A program made the position numbers and the translations under genes. This document shows, piece after piece, positions 8,878 to 18,063 of a stretch of 64,000 nucleotides of DNA. The stretch lies in NCBI GenBank assembly GCA_026127935.1, contig JAJSLL010000001.1, positions 1 through 64,000 on the forward strand, written 5' to 3'. Positions within the stretch are counted from its first letter, which is position 1, and each line of letters starts with the position of its first letter. The notes beneath the pieces were generated by a model that saw only the letters and a program-made list of their open reading frames with translations, had not been told where the DNA came from and made no database searches. This DNA is from Thermoplasmatales archaeon (GTDB lineage: Archaea > Thermoplasmatota > Thermoplasmata > Thermoplasmatales > GCA-001856825).

Positions 8878-10233
8878 GAAAAAGGATTTTATTTCCCAAC
8901 CACGAAAAATACATCCAAGTCCAAGGATGTTTGGAAGGAGAGCTTAAAATATACTCCGTACGGAGTGCACTCGAATTATCGTGCCCTGGACCCGTATCCG
9001 ATGTATTTCAGGAAAGCACATGGGTCTAAGATCGAGGATGTGGACGGAAATCTTTACACAGACTTTAACATGGCATTTGGGGTACTGACGACAGGTCATT
9101 CGAATCCTGCACTCCTGAAGAAACTTAGAGATCGCTTAGAGAATGGGACCATACTCGGTTTCGAGTACGGAGATTCCCACAAGCTTGCCAGATTGGTGAC
9201 AAGCAGATTCAAGACGGATTTGGTGAGATTTTCTACAACTGGAGGAGAAGCAACGACTGCTGCAACAAGATTCGCCAGGGCATTTACCGGCAGGGAAAAG
9301 ATCATAAAATTTGAGGGGTGCTACCACGGGTCCCACGATCTTCTTCTTGTTAGCACTAAACCATCTAGAGGAAAGGCGGGTAACCCCAAGTTTCCAAATG
9401 CGGTTCCCTCCGGAACGGGGATTCCATCATCAGCTCTCGCAGACACAATAGTCCTGCCATTCAATGACGCTGACGCCCTCAGAGAAGCATTTAGAAGAGA
9501 CCACGACAAGATAGCCGGTGCAATTCTGGAGCCGGTTCCGATGAATATGGGACTCGTTCTTCCCAAGAAGGGGTTCCTTGAGGAGCTCAGGAAGCTGACG
9601 GAAGAGAATAACTCTGTACTGATTTTCGACGAGGTGAAAACTGGGTCCAAACACTATGGAGGAGCTGCGGAGTATTTCAAGATCAAACCTGACCTCATAA
9701 CGCTTGGGAAAGCTATAGGTGGAGGAATACCCATATCAGCGGTCACGGGTAAAACAGAGGTAATGCAGACAATAGGTCCAGGAAAGACCCCTCATGCTGG
9801 TACCTTTAACTCAAATCCCCTTTCAATAGATGCTGGGATAGCATCAATGGAGAACATACTCACCGAAGCCAATCTGAAAAATGCAGAGTCACTGAGCAGT
9901 AAGTTATCCAAGGCATACAGGGACATTATAGATGACAATGGGATCCCCCTCGGAGTACAGGACTGGAGTGTGAGTGGATCCATCTACTTCACGACCAAGA
10001 AGATAGAGAACTGGAGGGATTTCCTGACAACGAATGTCAACCAGTGGTACCGCTACTACTACATGATGCTTGACAAGGGAATAATCCCAGCGGCCCCAGG
10101 GCCCGATGAACAGTGGACGGTCTCAGTAATGCACTCAAGAGAGGACATAGATAATCACATCGAGGCATTCAAGGATGTCTCGGAGAACTTAAAACACGTG
10201 GCGTCTGAACTTCAGATAGAGGAGGCTCTATAG
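8872..10233 (+). CDS. class III PLP aminotransferase, glutamate-1-semialdehyde aminomutase-like
   Basis: 453 aa, GTG start. The fold-type I class III motifs are clear: STTGGEATTAATRFARAFTG, EGCYHGSHD, the PLP-contacting FDEVKTG, and the Schiff-base lysine in LITLGKAIGGGIP, followed by GTFNSNPLS. The EGCYHG segment is characteristic of GSA aminomutases. No other tetrapyrrole genes are nearby. Its place after agmatinase, with an ALDH 4 kb further on, would also suit an amine transaminase (inference). Cytoplasmic PLP enzyme; exact substrate undecided. Confidence 0.8.
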   Translation: MDEKGFYFPTTKNTSKSKDVWKESLKYTPYGVHSNYRALDPYPMYFRKAHGSKIEDVDGNLYTDFNMAFGVLTTGHSNPALLKKLRDRLENGTILGFEYGDSHKLARLVTSRFKTDLVRFSTTGGEATTAATRFARAFTGREKIIKFEGCYHGSHDLLLVSTKPSRGKAGNPKFPNAVPSGTGIPSSALADTIVLPFNDADALREAFRRDHDKIAGAILEPVPMNMGLVLPKKGFLEELRKLTEENNSVLIFDEVKTGSKHYGGAAEYFKIKPDLITLGKAIGGGIPISAVTGKTEVMQTIGPGKTPHAGTFNSNPLSIDAGIASMENILTEANLKNAESLSSKLSKAYRDIIDDNGIPLGVQDWSVSGSIYFTTKKIENWRDFLTTNVNQWYRYYYMMLDKGIIPAAPGPDEQWTVSVMHSREDIDNHIEAFKDVSENLKHVASELQIEEAL

Positions 10234-10236
10234 CCT

Positions 10237-11007
10237 CTATCTCTTTTTTTCTTCGGGCAACTCGTACCACCTTACTTTCTCTCCTATTCTTGATCTCATC
10301 TTCCATTTCAGGGATTTGTCAGAGTGCTCGATGTCATCTACAAGCCCCCTAATCCTTTCCTGGACGAGTTTACCGTCCTCGGAGGATAGCGGAAGACTCT
10401 CGGCGAAGCTTCCCACCTTTGTCAAGTTACTCGTAAGTGTCTTGTAAGGGCCCCAGTCTTCAGCACACGACTTGACCAGAAAGTCTCTCGCAGAGTATCC
10501 CCTCTGATCTCTTTCGTCTATGTCTGCATATAGCAGCAATCTCACAAGGTCCCGCATATCTTTCTCGTTTATTTCAAAGATTTGCAGCTTTGTGAAAAGA
10601 AGCTCGCCAAGACCGATTGTTTCATCCGAGAAATTCAGCGATAGCGACAGATCGAGTGAGTGGCACATCTCAAATTTGTCTAGGAAGACGTCCAGCTGTT
10701 CACTCCCCTTCCGGAACAACAGTCTCGTGTCTCCATACAGTCCATTGAACGAATCGTTAGCCTGATAGCCGCAACTCTGAAGGGTCTGGTAGATCTTCTT
10801 CTTTTCCTTCCCTCTTCCAACAATGTCTATGTCTGCATACTTCCTCTGCAGGAAACTGTAATTGGTCTGACGATTGCTTTGAGATGTCCTATAGAAAATA
10901 GCCCAACCGCCTATAAGCTGGATATGGGCGCCGATCTCCCTTGCCTTTGTTATGATGCACTGGCAATCATCGCACTTTTGAACCTCTAGATCCTGAGAGA
11001 TCATCAA
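10237..11007 (-). CDS. nucleotidyltransferase-fold protein (MNT/AbiEii-like)
   Basis: 256 aa. A minimal nucleotidyltransferase core can be read: IQLIGGWAIFYR, then YADIDIVGRG with the paired acidic residues, and a third acidic strand QLDVFLDKFE. The rest is helical. It is the second gene of a two-gene unit, four bases behind a metallophosphoesterase. Such folds are found in toxin nucleotidyltransferases and in housekeeping enzymes; the partner here is not a classical antitoxin, so no toxin role is claimed. It converges on the aminotransferase with only 3 bp between, across a T-rich run. Confidence 0.6.
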   Translation of the reverse strand: MMISQDLEVQKCDDCQCIITKAREIGAHIQLIGGWAIFYRTSQSNRQTNYSFLQRKYADIDIVGRGKEKKKIYQTLQSCGYQANDSFNGLYGDTRLLFRKGSEQLDVFLDKFEMCHSLDLSLSLNFSDETIGLGELLFTKLQIFEINEKDMRDLVRLLLYADIDERDQRGYSARDFLVKSCAEDWGPYKTLTSNLTKVGSFAESLPLSSEDGKLVQERIRGLVDDIEHSDKSLKWKMRSRIGEKVRWYELPEEKKR

Positions 11008-11011
11008 ACAC

Positions 11012-11983
11012 CTACCCCGTTACCAGTATCTGGTTCATGACTTTCCTATCCCTGAGAATCACCAGCCCACCATGAAGTACTCCCTCAGTATACTCGCTCC
11101 CCGGGTTTATGCACACCGTCTTGCCAATCTTATCTATCCCTCTCGATTCGTGGATGTGGCCATGTAGTGAAACTATCGGGGACCTCTCTTCTATGGCCCT
11201 CCTCACCGAGGTGCTGCCAACGTGGACCATAATCTGCTGCCCTCCCACGTTGGTGTATTTCAGATCCTTCTCTATCTTCGGTGCGAGGTCAAGATTCGTA
11301 TTGATCGGAGGAGGGTGGTACGCCAGTATCAGTTTATCGCTGGCATCGACCTGTGAAAGCTGCTTACTTATTATTTTCCACAGATCTTCCTCTTCGACGT
11401 CTCTGGGAGCATTCCACGGAGTCATATTTGCCTCGGAGATTCCTGCTATTTTGTACCCATCCATGTCGACTATCTTTTCTCCTATGTCCTGGGAGACCTC
11501 AGAATTGAAGTAATCCTCCAGGCCCCTCACGTCGTCATTCCCGGCCTCCATGTATAATTTGACCCCCGTAGGCTTCAACCTTTCATCCGCTATTTTCACC
11601 CATTCTTTGACTCTCTGAATCATGAGCTCGTGGAACACATCCATTTTCTTCTTTTGGTCCTGAGAGATTTCTCCGTATTCCTCTTTGGTCATGATCTTTG
11701 GATAATATCCCGTATCACTCTGTACCTTTATGAAACTCGAGACCTCTTCATCCGTATTAAGAGTTTTCTGCTGACCGAAGTAAGAGGTTTCATATGGCGG
11801 TTTACCATTACCAACTATTGGAATTATTGCCTTTCCCGTGATGTCTCCGCCAAATACCAGGCTATTGGCTTCGTACATCTTGGCTGCATTTAGAAACTTC
11901 TTAAATACGACGGTTGAACCGTGAAAATCAGAGGCGAAAAATATCTTTAAAGTTGGTTCCCTTTTTCCACTTTTTCCAAACAT
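11012..11983 (-). CDS. calcineurin-like metallophosphoesterase
   Basis: 323 aa. The dimetal motifs are visible in order: FFASDFHGS, FGGDITGK, AGNDD (the GNH[D/E] position), LAYHPPP and LHGHIHESRG. It therefore hydrolyses a phosphomono- or diester in the cytoplasm; the substrate is unknown. A 75-residue insert between the second and third motif (TDEEVSSFIKV and onward) is larger than in minimal members. First gene of the unit with the nucleotidyltransferase-fold gene. Confidence 0.88.
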   Translation of the reverse strand: MFGKSGKREPTLKIFFASDFHGSTVVFKKFLNAAKMYEANSLVFGGDITGKAIIPIVGNGKPPYETSYFGQQKTLNTDEEVSSFIKVQSDTGYYPKIMTKEEYGEISQDQKKKMDVFHELMIQRVKEWVKIADERLKPTGVKLYMEAGNDDVRGLEDYFNSEVSQDIGEKIVDMDGYKIAGISEANMTPWNAPRDVEEEDLWKIISKQLSQVDASDKLILAYHPPPINTNLDLAPKIEKDLKYTNVGGQQIMVHVGSTSVRRAIEERSPIVSLHGHIHESRGIDKIGKTVCINPGSEYTEGVLHGGLVILRDRKVMNQILVTG

Positions 11984-12125
11984 TTAAAGATATAACAGAA
12001 TAACCGTTAATAAATCTTTAGATGTCAATCACTCTTTTGTTCTGTACTCCAAAAATTTTGCTTTCGTAAGACTTATTTGGTACTTTATTCGTTATGTGTA
12101 AACGTTGGTTGCCGCATCATTACTA

Positions 12126-12449
12126 TTAAATAATCAATGCAAACGCGTACCCAAATGGCAGAAGAAAGTAAATCTGTCTGTCGAAGAGTTCTATTCCAGA
12201 GCTCAAGGAATGGTTGATGCGGCCAACAGAAAGGGTATTCATTTGAGAATGCATGGTGTCGCAGCCGTGTACCATTAAATAAGGGAGTCCAAGAGAGAGC
12301 GGAACCTCTTCCTGAATTTTGGAAGAATTGGGCAGGGTGTAAATCCATTTACCGATCTGGACTTGAAGGAATACAACGGTCTTATGGAGTATCAAATATC
12401 CACAAACCCTTTCCACGATTTCCATGAATTGATTAAAGTGGGCAACTAA
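12126..12449 (+). pseudogene. decayed nucleotidyltransferase with in-frame stop
   Basis: One frame reads continuously over about 107 codons with a single TAA. Before the stop it gives VEEFYSRAQGMVDAANRKG then LRMHGVAAVYH; after it, LNFGRIG and NPFTDLDLKEYN. The G-x-x-A-x-x-x-H, R, and FTDLDL succession is the beginning of archaeal putative nucleotidyltransferases that carry the FTDIDF motif. The frame ends shortly after, so the C-terminal part is also lost, and no good start codon is seen. The ORF track shows only antisense shadows here. Confidence 0.5.
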
Positions 12450-12482
12450 CCTGAAGCTCCATAATCCCTATGTCAAGCGATT

Positions 12483-13598
12483 TCACTTTCGGAATTCTGG
12501 GGGATCTTTCCTGTAAGAGTATATCATTTCTTCATTCACCGTTACAGGCAATTTGGGAAAGAGCATCCTCTTTCCTCTCACCCGTTTCCTATCCACAAAC
12601 CTAGCTATCTCCTCATCCCTCATTACATCAGAAATCTTGTTGATTGGAGCGGCTGGAACGGATGTCTTTCTGAACAGTTTGAGCCACTGCTCCATGCCTC
12701 TCTTCATCATAACCGTTGTCAGAATAGGGATCAGTTGTTCCCTGTTCTCTACCCTCAGCTCATTTGTTAGGAATCTCTTGTCTCTCAGAAGATCTTTCCT
12801 GCCTATTGCGTTGCAGAATTTCTCCCAGTGATTGTTGTTTGCAACGGCTATCATTATCGTTCTGTCCTTTGTCTCGAACGGCTGATATGGGACTATCCCA
12901 GGGTGAGCAGTGCCTATTGGTTTGGGGTCTTTCCCCGTAGCCGCAAAGGATCCGAAGAGGAACGGCATTGAATAGAGTGCGCTTCCAATGAGCGGAATAT
13001 CCAACTTAACACTCCTCCGTCGCTTGCTCAAAGAACCTGAAAGTAGGTAGGCAAGAATTGTTGTCGCGCACAGATAGCCAGCGTATATGTCGACGGTAGA
13101 ATTTCCAACTCTCGCCAAGTTTTCCTCATCTCTCCCTGTTACGCTCATTAGACCGGATTCGCCCTGCATGAGGATGTCGTATCCGGGGAGACCTGAACGC
13201 CTGCCAATCCTGCCGTATCCAGAAATAGTCACGTACAGGATCTTTCTGTTCTTGGATCTTATAGTCCCATACCTTACTCCCAGCTTCTCCTCGACGCTTG
13301 GAAGGAAGTTGTGAATGAAGACGTCTGATTTCTTAACAAGGGAGTAGAGTCTCTGTCTATCCGCTTCATCTTTGAGATTGAGGAAAACCACGTCCTTGTT
13401 CCTGTTTACCGACAGGAAATATGAGCTCTCTTTCCCTATCATTGGTTGATAATTCCTCGTTTCATCCCCTCTTTTGGGATCTTCCACCTTTACTATCTCT
13501 GCTCCAAGGTCTGAAAGAAGCATCGTACAGAATGGTCCCGCCAGAACTCTTGATGCATCCAAAACTCTAACTCCTTCAAGTGGCAGTCTAATTGTCAT
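12483..13598 (-). CDS. CaiB/BaiF family III CoA-transferase
   Basis: 371 aa. LEGVRVLDASRVLAGPFCTMLLSDLGAEIVKVE is the hallmark N-terminus of class III CoA transferases; YDILMQGESGLMSVTG and the aspartate in STVDIYAGYLCA (the acyl-enzyme nucleophile position) are present, as is GTAHPGIVPYQPFETKD. It moves CoA between carboxylic acids. Family members act on carnitine, oxalate, succinate or itaconate; the substrate is not predictable here. The length is on the short side but no domain is missing. Confidence 0.88.
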   Translation of the reverse strand: MTIRLPLEGVRVLDASRVLAGPFCTMLLSDLGAEIVKVEDPKRGDETRNYQPMIGKESSYFLSVNRNKDVVFLNLKDEADRQRLYSLVKKSDVFIHNFLPSVEEKLGVRYGTIRSKNRKILYVTISGYGRIGRRSGLPGYDILMQGESGLMSVTGRDEENLARVGNSTVDIYAGYLCATTILAYLLSGSLSKRRRSVKLDIPLIGSALYSMPFLFGSFAATGKDPKPIGTAHPGIVPYQPFETKDRTIMIAVANNNHWEKFCNAIGRKDLLRDKRFLTNELRVENREQLIPILTTVMMKRGMEQWLKLFRKTSVPAAPINKISDVMRDEEIARFVDRKRVRGKRMLFPKLPVTVNEEMIYSYRKDPPEFRK

Positions 13599-14058
13599 CT
13601 ATTCACCCCTAGTTCTATTCCCCGAGCGTGTTTAGTCGTGTGGTTTGATCTTCAGACTTGGCTCCCCCAATCTTTCCAGTACCATTTACCTCAACCATCA
13701 GATCATTCTCGCAGAGCTTCTTTTGATTGAAGCCAACTTATTCATTTTTGCGTTGAACCACACGGAATGCTAAACATTCTCTAAAGGAGTCTATGACTTG
13801 TTTGGATTTATACTTTAGAATCAATTCTTAGGAGTCAGTCCAATCCAAACGCTCCTTTCCTTTCTGCACAACCGATCTCGAAAATCCTAGTGAAAGAAAT
13901 TTCTTTGAACACTGCTGAAACAAAGGCCAACTATCTATTTTTTCCAAGATTCGTTCAATAGGGGACCAAATTTTCGTCTTTTCTCGCTTAAGCAAATTAA
14001 ATTTCCTAACTGTGCCTAATGATCACTAATAATTATATCGCCTGAAAACTTATTCATT
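13599..14058. other. 460-bp gene-poor spacer with possible remnant and the lrp promoter
   Basis: No supported gene. On the minus strand just upstream of the CoA-transferase a short frame reads FNQKKLCENDLMVEVNG and ends in TAG at about 13620; it could be the tail of a lost gene but is too short to assign. At the right end TTATAT (14033-14038) sits 20 nt before the Lrp start codon and is the likely promoter. Confidence 0.4.
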
Positions 14059-14526
14059 ATGGACAACTTTGACAGAAGAATTCTCAGACTGCTCGAACAG
14101 GATGCGACCCTTTCTCTAAAAGAGATTGGAAAAAGGGTTGGCCTTTACTCTCCCTCTGCAGTTAGCAAGAGAATAGAAGGACTGAGGAAGAAAGGTTACA
14201 TTAAGAAGATATCAGCTACTCTGGATTTCTCAAAACTTGGGTTCAATTTTTACACCATGACGTTTGTGAGGGGAAAATATGGAACTCACTATAAGGACAA
14301 GATAGCGAGCAAGCTGATGGAGATACCGGGGATCGCATGCGTTTACTTTCTCCTGGGCGACATAGATTTCCTCTTGTACACCATCTCAAAGGACAAGGAT
14401 GAGTATTCAAAAATATTAGACAGGATCTCATCCATCCCGGAGATAGAGAGATCCGACACTAGAACGGTGCTCCAGTCCTACAGAGAAATGGACTTTTCCA
14501 CGGTTGACTTTTGGTCGACCTCCTAA
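14059..14526 (+). CDS. Lrp/AsnC family transcriptional regulator
   Basis: 155 aa, the normal length. The N-terminal winged HTH (DNFDRRILRLLEQDATLSLKEIGKRVGL, then SAVSKRIEGLRKKGYIKKISATLD) is followed by an RAM/ligand-binding domain with VRGKYG, IPGIACVYFLLGDIDFLLY and a late dimer-interface strand. It overlaps the ALDH gene tail to tail by 4 bp. Lrp-type regulators usually sense amino acids, and the neighbouring ALDH, CoA-transferase and aminotransferase genes are plausible targets (inference). Leaderless promoter likely. Confidence 0.9.
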   Translation: MDNFDRRILRLLEQDATLSLKEIGKRVGLYSPSAVSKRIEGLRKKGYIKKISATLDFSKLGFNFYTMTFVRGKYGTHYKDKIASKLMEIPGIACVYFLLGDIDFLLYTISKDKDEYSKILDRISSIPEIERSDTRTVLQSYREMDFSTVDFWSTS

Positions 14527-16010
14527 GACTGATCTCCGTATATCTGGTAGTACCAGCTCTTTCTGGTCTGGCCGGTCAGGTCTACGTAGACATGCTTTAC
14601 CGTTGTGAATTCTTCTAGGGAATACTTCGAAGTGGACGCACCGTATCCCGACTTCTTCATTGGAGACCATGGCATTTCCGAGGGGATCGGAGCGTGATCG
14701 TTGACCCATACCGTCCCAAATCTCAGGTCTCTGGCTGCCATCATTGCCATTCTAATGTCCTTGGTCCATACGGACGAGGCTAGCCCGTACAAAACGTCGT
14801 TTGCTTTTTCTATGACTTCCTGGTACGTCTTGAATCTGAGTAGTACTGGTACCGGTCCAAAGATCTCCTCCTGCACGATCCGGGCCTTGTTGTTCTCAGT
14901 TGAAAATAGCGCGGGCCTCAAGAAGAATCCAGATTCGAATCCCCTTGAACCTCCCTCGTACAGAATTTCTGCTTCTTTCTTCCCGATCTCGATGTAGTCC
15001 TTCACCTTTGCCTGTTGCTCCTTTGAGATCAGCGGTCCCAGATCCGTTTTAGGATCTGTTGGATTTCCCACCCTGATCCTGCTCAGCTTTTCAATCATGA
15101 GCTTCTTGAATTTCTCGAAGACACCCTCCTGGATGTATATTCTGGTCGCTGCCCCGCAGTCCTGACCATTGTTTATGAGTCCTCCCACGACTGCACCTTC
15201 CGTGGCTGCGTCTAGGTCTGCGTCGTCAAAGACTATGAACGGCGCCTTACCTCCCAGCTCCAGGGAAAGTCTCTTGACGGAATCAGAAGCAAGGTTGGAT
15301 ATTTTCTTACCAACCTCGTTGGAACCGGTAAAGGCTATCATATCCACCTTGTCGCTTCTTGCAAGCTCTTCTCCCACCGCAGATCCTGACCCCGTGACAA
15401 CATTGAAGACTCCCTTGGGTATTCCAACCTTCTTGATGGCGCCTGCAAGCTCTAGCGCGGTTAGGGGAGTATAGCTCGCTGGTTTTACAACGACAGTGTT
15501 GCCCGCGGCTATTGCAGGGATTGCCCTCCAACCCACCATCATCAACGGATAATTCCACGGAGTTATGGCTGCAACCACTCCAACAGGTTCTCTCCTCAGC
15601 ATGCTTGTCCCATCGGGAACGTATTCTTTTGTAGCAACTCCTTCTATCAATCGCGTAGCACCCGCAAAGAACTTCAGGTTGTCTATTGTGTAAGCGATGT
15701 CGTAATCTATGACTTGCTTGACAGCTTTCCCAGTGTTTTGAAGCTCGATTTCCCCATACTTCACCATATTCTCTTCCAGGATTCTCGCAAGCTTCATTAC
15801 ATATTCAGCCCTGAAGGCTGGAGGTAGTTTTGACCATCCTCCTGAGTCAAATGCCGTTCTGGCTGCATCGATAGCAGCCCTCGCGTCTTCCTGTCCACCT
15901 CTCTGAATCTTTGCAACCGTCTGCTCGTTTGCAGGGTTGATCACATTCTGCTCTTCTTCCTTGTTTGACTTTACCCATTCGTTGTCGATAAATAGATCAT
16001 AACTCTTCAT
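14523..16010 (-). CDS. NAD(P)-dependent aldehyde dehydrogenase
   Basis: 495 aa, full length for the ALDH superfamily. Catalytic features are all visible: the oxyanion asparagine in TPWNYPLMM, GSNEVGK for the cofactor loop, the general-base glutamate in LELGGKAPF, the nucleophile in NNGQDCGAATR, and the EEIFGPV motif. The closest flavour is betaine/aminobutyraldehyde dehydrogenase (DLFIDNEWVKS start, WVNDHAPIPSEMPW end). That would suit oxidation of 4-aminobutanal from putrescine, linking it to agmatinase and the aminotransferase (inference). Cytoplasmic. Confidence 0.9.
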   Translation of the reverse strand: MKSYDLFIDNEWVKSNKEEEQNVINPANEQTVAKIQRGGQEDARAAIDAARTAFDSGGWSKLPPAFRAEYVMKLARILEENMVKYGEIELQNTGKAVKQVIDYDIAYTIDNLKFFAGATRLIEGVATKEYVPDGTSMLRREPVGVVAAITPWNYPLMMVGWRAIPAIAAGNTVVVKPASYTPLTALELAGAIKKVGIPKGVFNVVTGSGSAVGEELARSDKVDMIAFTGSNEVGKKISNLASDSVKRLSLELGGKAPFIVFDDADLDAATEGAVVGGLINNGQDCGAATRIYIQEGVFEKFKKLMIEKLSRIRVGNPTDPKTDLGPLISKEQQAKVKDYIEIGKKEAEILYEGGSRGFESGFFLRPALFSTENNKARIVQEEIFGPVPVLLRFKTYQEVIEKANDVLYGLASSVWTKDIRMAMMAARDLRFGTVWVNDHAPIPSEMPWSPMKKSGYGASTSKYSLEEFTTVKHVYVDLTGQTRKSWYYQIYGDQS

Positions 16011-16173
16011 GCAGTGTTCACATTAGTTACACATAATCAAAGAATAAAATTCCTTCATCGATTCTTACGCTTTCTCAATCAGAGAAAAGAATTCCACAGT
16101 ATCTCAGGAATGGAGAAGAAATTCCGTGGTTTTATGGAGAGAAGTGCGTGAATACGGCATGGATGGATGAGCC

Positions 16174-16644
16174 TCAGAGATATTTCATCATTGTGATCGC
16201 TGTATCATTGAAACCCATCTTTGGGTACAGATTCTTAGCTACCGGATTGAAACCAAATACGTTTAGCTGAACCCTCTTGGCTCCTTCTTTCTTGGCTATG
16301 TTCACAAGTTCCTTCATTGCTTCCTCGCCGTACCCTTTCCCTCTCCTGTCCTCATTGATGAAAATGTCCCAGAGGTATGTCTCCTTCATCACTCCTTCCC
16401 TGATCTCGTATCATACTGTTACAACCACCTTACTTCTTTCTACGATCTGCATGATGTGATGACCTTTTGTCGAAAGGCCTTCTGGAAGGAGGCTCCGCAT
16501 ATTTCTTTCAGCCTTTTCGTGTGTTATGTTCTCCTTCAGGATGCCTGCTTTCTTCATGTCTCTTGTATACGATTCAATTGAATATTTCCAGTAACTTGGG
16601 AAATCTTCAGAGGAGATCTGTTCAAAAAGTACCTGTTCTGACCA
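16174..16644 (-). pseudogene. GNAT N-acetyltransferase pseudogene with one in-frame TGA
   Basis: The ORF track gives only the last 72 aa, which hold the acetyl-CoA motif RRGKGYGEEAMKEL and NPVAKNLYPKMGF. Reading upstream in the same frame gives a further 77 codons of GNAT-like sequence (DFPSYWKYSIESYTRDM, LLPEGLSTKGHH) interrupted once, by TGA at 16411-16413, in VVVTV*YEIREG where relatives would have a tryptophan (TGG). No start codon is found before the open frame closes. It is therefore a young pseudogene with a nonsense change, or a sequencing error at one base. Confidence 0.65.
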
Positions 16645-16875
16645 TATTTTGAACCAATTAAAAGTAGATGAAGCGTTAAGATTTGAGACGAAACGATATC
16701 TCGACAGTTAACTCCTAGATCGGTACTTTAAAATTGCAGTGCCGAACATAGTAAATTTACGACAATACCTCTTAGAAATTGAAAGGTGTACAAATTCAGA
16801 AGGCGTTCTGAGATAGATTCCCCGCTAAATGCGATTCCAGTTTGGCTATATTAATGATCTTTAGATGGATCAAGG

Positions 16876-17046
16876 ATGTCAGAGCTCTTTGACCAAGGGT
16901 TTCCGATTAAGCCAAATTCATATTTTATACTTGCCCACTTTGGAGGAGTATCATATGGTACAGTATTATACGTACGAAGAAACTTGATGAGACGCAATCT
17001 TGAAAACACCCAGACCTCCGGAAGAAAAAAATATATGCAATTATAG
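16876..17046 (+). CDS. hypothetical 56-aa ORF before the winged-helix regulator
   Basis: Unlisted short ORF from ATG 16876 to TAG 17044-17046, ending three bases before the TTG of the next frame. The product contains FPIKPNSYFILAHFGGVSYG and a basic C-terminus. Not recognised. A second, overlapping signal GGAGGAG at 16943 precedes an ATG with only ten codons. It lies in the decaying region and may be a remnant. Confidence 0.25.
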   Translation: MSELFDQGFPIKPNSYFILAHFGGVSYGTVLYVRRNLMRRNLENTQTSGRKKYMQL

Positions 17047-17049
17047 AAT

Positions 17050-18063
17050 TTGTTTAAGTACTTTATTCGAATAATGAAACGTCAAATGAAATCAGAAATA
17101 AATAAGTACATCCCTACCAGAGCTGAAATATCAGCAATGAAGGCAGTTATCAAACTCCAGGGATCATCAATAAACGAACTTGGATCATTTATTGAAAAAT
17201 CTCAGGAATGGACTTCTCAGGTAGTTAGTAAGCTGGAAAGCAAAGGATTCGTGACAACCAATAGAAAGGGAATGACCAAGACTGTTGTACCTTCTTCTAC
17301 TGGTTTTGCAACATCCCTTTCTGAACTCGTCCAATCTGAACCATTTGTGCCTTGGGAGAACCTCCTCTCGGGTTCAAGATTAGCTATTCTCTTGGCAGCT
17401 ACGACAGGGGAAAAGAATTTCGTTTCAGACCTGAACCGAACAACCTCATGGAGAGCGAAGAAAGAACTGAGGATGCACGGTATTTCCCCTCTGATGATCG
17501 CTAACAAAGAAATGACCGATCAAAAGGTGGTGAAATTTGTAAGAGAATATGCGGAACATATTGGAGTCCAGTTCATTCACGGCTCTCTTCCGAGGGATGC
17601 CATCATCCTTTGGAAGAGCTGGTTTGAGTGCATTTTCAAATACCCTCTTGGAGAGAACAAGAACTTCCCCAAAGAAATCAACAACATCCAGCCCACTGCA
17701 TTTACTGCATTTCCAAGATACGGTTTGCAATTTTTGACGAATGAAGCATTTTACTACTTTAGTAGTTCAGAAAATAAGCTGACCAAGAATGACATTGTGC
17801 TCCACACACTTTTAGTGGACCCAGGTAATGTGACTAACGTTACATATGCCGTTCTCTTCATTCTCAAGAATTATAGGAAATCAGAAATGAGACAACTAAA
17901 GGTGGACGCACTTAAATATCAACTGGAAGGGTTGGTCGACCAAATAATAACCTATATCAGATCCTCTGGTAATGTTCGCACATCTTACTTCCCCAAATGG
18001 GATGAAATGAGCGAGATTGCAAGAGAATATAGAATAGAGGTGCAAATGTGGACACAACCGTGA
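17050..18063 (+). CDS. winged-helix protein, AbiEi-like putative antitoxin
   Basis: 337 aa by the TTG start; ATG at 17074 (MKRQMKSEIN) or 17086 is also possible. Residues 25-95 look like a MarR-type winged helix (SAMKAVIKLQGSSINELGSFI, WTSQVVSKLESKGFVTTNRKG). The remaining 240 residues are not recognised but include mixed alpha/beta sequence. Its 3' end overlaps a nucleotidyltransferase-fold gene by 4-16 bp. A winged-helix protein translationally coupled to a nucleotidyltransferase is the layout of AbiE-type toxin-antitoxin systems, in which this gene would be the antitoxin and autoregulator (inference). The frame is intact although its partner is broken. Confidence 0.6.
   Translation: MFKYFIRIMKRQMKSEINKYIPTRAEISAMKAVIKLQGSSINELGSFIEKSQEWTSQVVSKLESKGFVTTNRKGMTKTVVPSSTGFATSLSELVQSEPFVPWENLLSGSRLAILLAATTGEKNFVSDLNRTTSWRAKKELRMHGISPLMIANKEMTDQKVVKFVREYAEHIGVQFIHGSLPRDAIILWKSWFECIFKYPLGENKNFPKEINNIQPTAFTAFPRYGLQFLTNEAFYYFSSSENKLTKNDIVLHTLLVDPGNVTNVTYAVLFILKNYRKSEMRQLKVDALKYQLEGLVDQIITYIRSSGNVRTSYFPKWDEMSEIAREYRIEVQMWTQP

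Noticed and set aside
12085-12425. Two minus-strand ORFs of 87 and 99 aa
   Set aside because: Antisense to the plus-strand nucleotidyltransferase remnant, which has the recognisable motifs; these have none.
16411-16413. TGA recoded as tryptophan or selenocysteine
   Set aside because: TGA is used as a normal stop by many intact genes here, no SECIS-like context is evident, and the gene also lacks a start codon.
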